DNA from: Bremia lactucae
Lineage: Eukaryota > Oomycota > Peronosporomycetes > Peronosporales > Peronosporaceae
DNA length: 22,183 nt
Direction: 5' to 3'
Assembly (NCBI RefSeq): GCF_004359215.1
Contig: NC_090611.1
Span: forward strand, 3,785,764-3,807,946
The translations under genes and the position numbers were made by a program. The notes below the pieces were generated by a model, which made no database searches, was not told the DNA's origin, and worked only from the letters and a program-made list of their open reading frames with translations. Of this stretch, positions 19,682 through 22,183 are shown in pieces; positions within the stretch are counted from its first letter, which is position 1; each line of letters opens with the position of its first letter.

Positions 19682-20139
19682 TGTAACGGGGTGTATCGTT
19701 ACATGAAATTAATACTTAAAAGTTGTTAGTAAATATATTATCTAAAAGGTAGATAATGTTTGGAGGATATTACTTTAAATAGTAATGTTCAGAAATCTAA
19801 TCCATAAATAGGTATAGGCCATTATATCTATTTATCCCGCAGACTAATCAACTGTAGATGTAAGCAAAAGAGAGAGACAGAAAAGATAAGATAAGATAGA
19901 ATTTCAGTTGCATGTTTAGTATCAGTTTATAATTAAGCTAGAGTTAACAGATATAAAGAAGAGATACTTAATTATATTAATACAGTTTTCATTTTACCCT
20001 CTTTAAGATAGTTACCTTAAAGAGAAGTCTTCCTTTGCACGTACTAGTGTACGTGAAATAAGTAAGGCACCACTCGCAACTGAAGCAGTGCGAAGTGGAC
20101 TTGGTACTGAAGCTGTATAAGTCGTAGTGCCCCGTTACA
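19682..20139 (+). repeat. 5' LTR of the right retroelement copy (458 bp)
   Basis: Starts TGTAACGGGG and ends CCCCGTTACA, perfect inverted termini. Hairpins inside: ATTATCTA/TAGATAAT near 19738-19758 and CTCTTTAAG/CTTAAAGAG at 19999-20024. It abuts an older inverted LTR, so this element inserted into that LTR. A purine run near 19864-19895 is unremarkable. Confidence 0.9.
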
Positions 20140-20141
20140 CC

Positions 20142-20158
20142 TGGTAGCTTTGTAGTCC
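20142..20158 (+). other. Candidate primer-binding site (right copy)
   Basis: TGGTAGCTTTGTAGTCC begins two bases after the LTR end, where a tRNA primer site is expected. The primer tRNA was not identified. Confidence 0.4.
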
Positions 20159-20178
20159 GTCCAAGGACCACATTTCCT

Positions 20179-20204
20179 TCATCTAACATGGACATGTTAG
20201 ATGA
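20179..20204. repeat. Hairpin enclosing the gag start codon
   Basis: TCATCTAACATG, loop GA, CATGTTAGATGA: perfect 12-bp arms. The gag ATG (20188-20190) is the end of the left arm. The left copy has the same structure with one mismatch. Confidence 0.85.
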
Positions 20205-21190
20205 TAGTGGGAATATGCATCGCGTTTCGCGTGAAAGCTACTCCTTTCTAAGTGACATAGAAAGGAGTGCGGTCGAACGAATGAGTTCGACCGTAGCAAA
20301 CGATGCAATCTTGGCAAAGCTGTCCAATTTGGACAGAGATGCCCTCCATTCAGCCATCGCCAAGCTCATACAACATGAGCTTGGCGAGGCGAAGGAGAAG
20401 GTAGCCTTGCTTAATCGGCAAGGCTCTCAACAGGCAGAACTGTTGAGGTTACAACAGGTACAGACCTATGCACCAGGGATGACGCACACGCGTCGTCCCT
20501 AAACCTTAAAGATTGACATCTCTACGTACAGGGGAGTCGAAGTAGACTCTCTCATAAGATGGTTGGTCGAGTTGGATGATGCCATGAGGGCTCGTCACAT
20601 CGTCGACGGGCAAGTGCAAGTCGCATTTGCTCAATCAATTTCTGCAGGTCGTGCCAAAAGTTGGACATTAGGTCTTAATTTGCGCGACCCATTTGTCTTT
20701 GGGTCGCTAGAGGCTTAAAAAAGCCCGGCTCAAACAGATATTTGAACCGCCAAGGGCTGAGTTCAGAGCTCGTTCAGAGCTTCTGAAACTCAAGCAAGGC
20801 AAGCGTGATGTTCACGCGTATGCCCAGCACATACGACTCTTAGCGAGTTGTATCACCAACAACCCATTTCATGAACACACGTTGATTACGGTGTCCATGC
20901 AAGATTTACTGATGGTCCCGCAAAGACCCACCTATTCCGCTTGGAACTGGATAAGCTTGAAGAAGCAATATCCGTTGCGGAACAGGAGAACTTTAGCTTG
21001 AGACAGGCTCATGCTAGATCGTCATCATATCGTCCTCCAAGACGACACGAACTGGGAGGTACAGAACCTATGGACCTCTCGTATGTCGAAAGCGAGAAAT
21101 CTCGTTTTTCTCGCTTCGAACAACAAGCGATTACAGAAATGCAATCGCTGTCAAAAGTTAGGACACTACGCACAAGAGTGTAGTGCTCCA
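20188..21190 (+). pseudogene. gag (right copy, interrupted)
   Basis: ATG 20188 opens a 104-codon frame ending TAA at 20500-20502, exactly where the left copy stops. The same frame goes on with the gag core (RWLVELDDAMRARHIVDGQ, then LRDPFVFGSLEA) to a second stop at 20716-20718, where an A-run expansion also shifts the frame. Later pieces code AEQENFSLRQAHARSSSYRPP and an intact CCHC knuckle, CNRCQKLGHYAQEC, near 21137-21180. The knuckle is better kept here than in the left copy. Confidence 0.85.
20241..20447. repeat. Run of six perfect hairpins in gag
   Basis: CTCCTTTCTA/TAGAAAGGAG 20241-20267 (loop 7); CGGTCGAAC/GTTCGACCG 20270-20293 (loop 6); CTGTCCAA/TTGGACAG 20320-20336 (loop 1); CGCCAAGCTCAT/ATGAGCTTGGCG 20358-20386 (loop 5); AGCCTTGC/GCAAGGCT 20403-20425 (loop 7); CTCAACAG/CTGTTGAG 20426-20447 (loop 6). 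All arms are perfect. Confidence 0.9.
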
Positions 21191-21369
21191 TGCCCAGTAC
21201 TGAGAGGTACTGAACGTAATTATGGACCGAATGCCAAAAAGGGCAACGGTCGCGGGTCCGACGTTGTTGCGAAATCGCAACAGCCAGGCGGACCGCCAAA
21301 AAACGGTCGGCGTCAGTAGGGGCGCAACGCCCTACTGAACCAGCAACTATCAAGAGAATTTGCAAATCT

Positions 21370-21830
21370 CTTGACTAAAGTTGCTCCAGACACAGAATCG
21401 TTATGTGTCTCTGCACAAATCGTTTGTCACTTAGAGCCCTTGTGGACTATGAAGCGTCGAATAACTTTATTCGTAGCCAGTCACTAGAGGGTCGGAGGCT
21501 CAAATATGTTGAGCGCGCATTTCTCCGACGAGGATGACGGTGCGTATAGCGACAGGCGCGTCGATAACAGTAATGAAACGCGTAGTGAAATTTCACTACA
21601 CGTTAAGAGATTTACAGTACGATGATGATTTCATCGTACTGGATTTGGATGACAAATTTGATGTCATCCTAGGTTTACCTTGGCTCAGAAAATACGAGCC
21701 AAGGATCAGCTGGCAGCATCGATCCGTAAAGATGCCTGCCACTTGTTCATCAAATGGCCATTTGATGAACGTCTTGAAGTGTCCACAAGCGTGTGGATGT
21801 ACTACGAGTGAGTGCGATGGCCTCACTTGT
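21370..21830 (+). pseudogene. Retropepsin-like protease (right copy, frameshifted)
   Basis: One frame carries LVDYEASNNFIRSQ (codons for Asp-Tyr-Glu-Ala at 21445-21456) in the place of the DSGA/DTGA motif, and ends soon after; a second frame from 21534 carries RIATGASITVMKRVVKF and DDKFDVILGLPWLRKY. The catalytic Asp is present but its neighbours are unusual, as in the left copy (Asp-Cys-Lys-Ala). About 50 bp before the active-site motif are deleted compared with the left copy. Confidence 0.75.
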
Positions 21831-21887
21831 GGTACGGTCGTTAGTACAACTGCACAAGATCACAGTGTGATTACTAATCACACTGTG
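21582..21887. repeat. Run of six perfect inverted repeats in the protease region
   Basis: GTAGTGAAA/TTTCACTAC 21582-21599 (no loop); CAGTACGATGA/TCATCGTACTG 21615-21641 (loop 5); GGATGACA/TGTCATCC 21647-21669 (loop 7); CCTTGGCTC/GAGCCAAGG 21678-21704 (loop 9); a perfect 26-bp palindrome at 21745-21770 with arms GTTCATCAAATGG and CCATTTGATGAAC; CACAGTGTGATT/AATCACACTGTG 21861-21887 (loop 3). Confidence 0.9.
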
Positions 21888-21939
21888 GAGTTAGCTGCCG
21901 GCGGCTGTGCTAATGCACAGGCAGCGCCAAAGGTGTACG

Positions 21940-22183
21940 ATCTTTTCGTCTATGGATCTGATGGATGGGTTGTATCAAATCCTTATGCGTGACGGGACAT
22001 CCTGCACCGCAGTGAGCACTCACAGTGGGATGCTCTGGGAATGGCTAGTGATGCCTCAGGGGCTTGGTAACGCCCCTGCAACATTCAACAGATCTGTAAC
22101 AAATCTGTTGAGACCGGTGCGAGAATTCGCACCGAGTTATTTTGACGATGTATTCGTCCATAGCCGGGCCATGGACGGTAAGA
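21940..22183 (+). pseudogene. Reverse transcriptase palm, partial (right copy)
   Basis: Begins after the deletion junction with the first catalytic segment (a DLMDG-like motif near 21955), continues with WLVMPQGLGNAPATFNR and YFDDVFVHSRAMDG to the window edge. The fingers subdomain present in the left copy is missing. Hairpins TCAACAGAT/ATCTGTTGA (22085-22111) and CGGTGCGA/TCGCACCG (22115-22134) are shared with the left copy. Confidence 0.85.

Larger units (their letters stand above)
19682..22183 (+). mobile_element. Ty3/gypsy LTR retrotransposon, 5' part, decayed (right copy)
   Basis: Same family as the left copy, opposite orientation. Order: 5' LTR, PBS, gag, protease, a short remnant of the spacer, RT to the window edge. 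Compared with the left copy it lacks about 960 bp (equivalent to left 725-1684), fusing the protease-RT spacer to the RT palm near 21935-21945, and lacks a shorter piece before the protease motif near 21413. Gag has stops at 20500-20502 and 20716-20718. It cannot be autonomous. Confidence 0.93.

Noticed and set aside
20241..20447. Hairpins read as terminators or attenuators
   Set aside because: They lie inside coding sequence of a eukaryotic retroelement, without U-runs.

Overview
The window looks like nuclear DNA of an oomycete (Phytophthora or downy-mildew type). The clues are a secreted WY-type effector gene with a VRLR/EER-like leader, host genes with few short GT-AG introns (65-113 nt), initiator-like motifs matching the oomycete Inr/FPR core, and Ty3/gypsy retrotransposons around a compact gene island. 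The species cannot be fixed from the sequence.

Layout. 1-3943: a decayed Ty3/gypsy element on the minus strand (5' LTR, gag, protease, spacer, RT, start of RNase H), leaving the window on the left. 4537-5912: a frameshifted RXLR-like WY effector, minus strand. 6477-10169: a 1230-residue protein that I read as the NELF-B (COBRA1) subunit of the Pol II pausing factor with a complete bromodomain inside it, minus strand. 10393-11265: the N-terminal acetyltransferase NAA10, five exons, plus strand, divergent from the NELF-B gene over 223 bp. 12074-13972: a C2-domain protein with an acidic tail, two exons, minus strand. 14901-16212: a CENATAC/CCDC84 homologue (minor-spliceosome factor), two exons, plus strand. 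16232-19015: an intact BED-finger, hAT-transposase-derived protein, minus strand, whose stop codon lies 19 bp from the CENATAC stop. 19485-19681: a truncated inverted LTR. 19682-22183: a second copy of the retroelement on the plus strand, leaving the window on the right.

The two retroelement copies stand head to head with their 5' LTRs facing inward, on either side of about 15.5 kb of host genes. Several host genes belong to RNA production or processing (pausing, minor splicing) or N-terminal acetylation, but nothing shows that they work as one pathway.

Two observations stand out. First, a bromodomain sits between two halves of a NELF-B fold, which would join an acetyl-lysine reader to a pausing factor. 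Second, both retroelement copies are packed with perfect short inverted repeats (arms of 7-13 bp, loops of 0-9 nt). Some base pairs covary between the copies, and one hairpin segment is inverted between them. I do not know of a description of this pattern.
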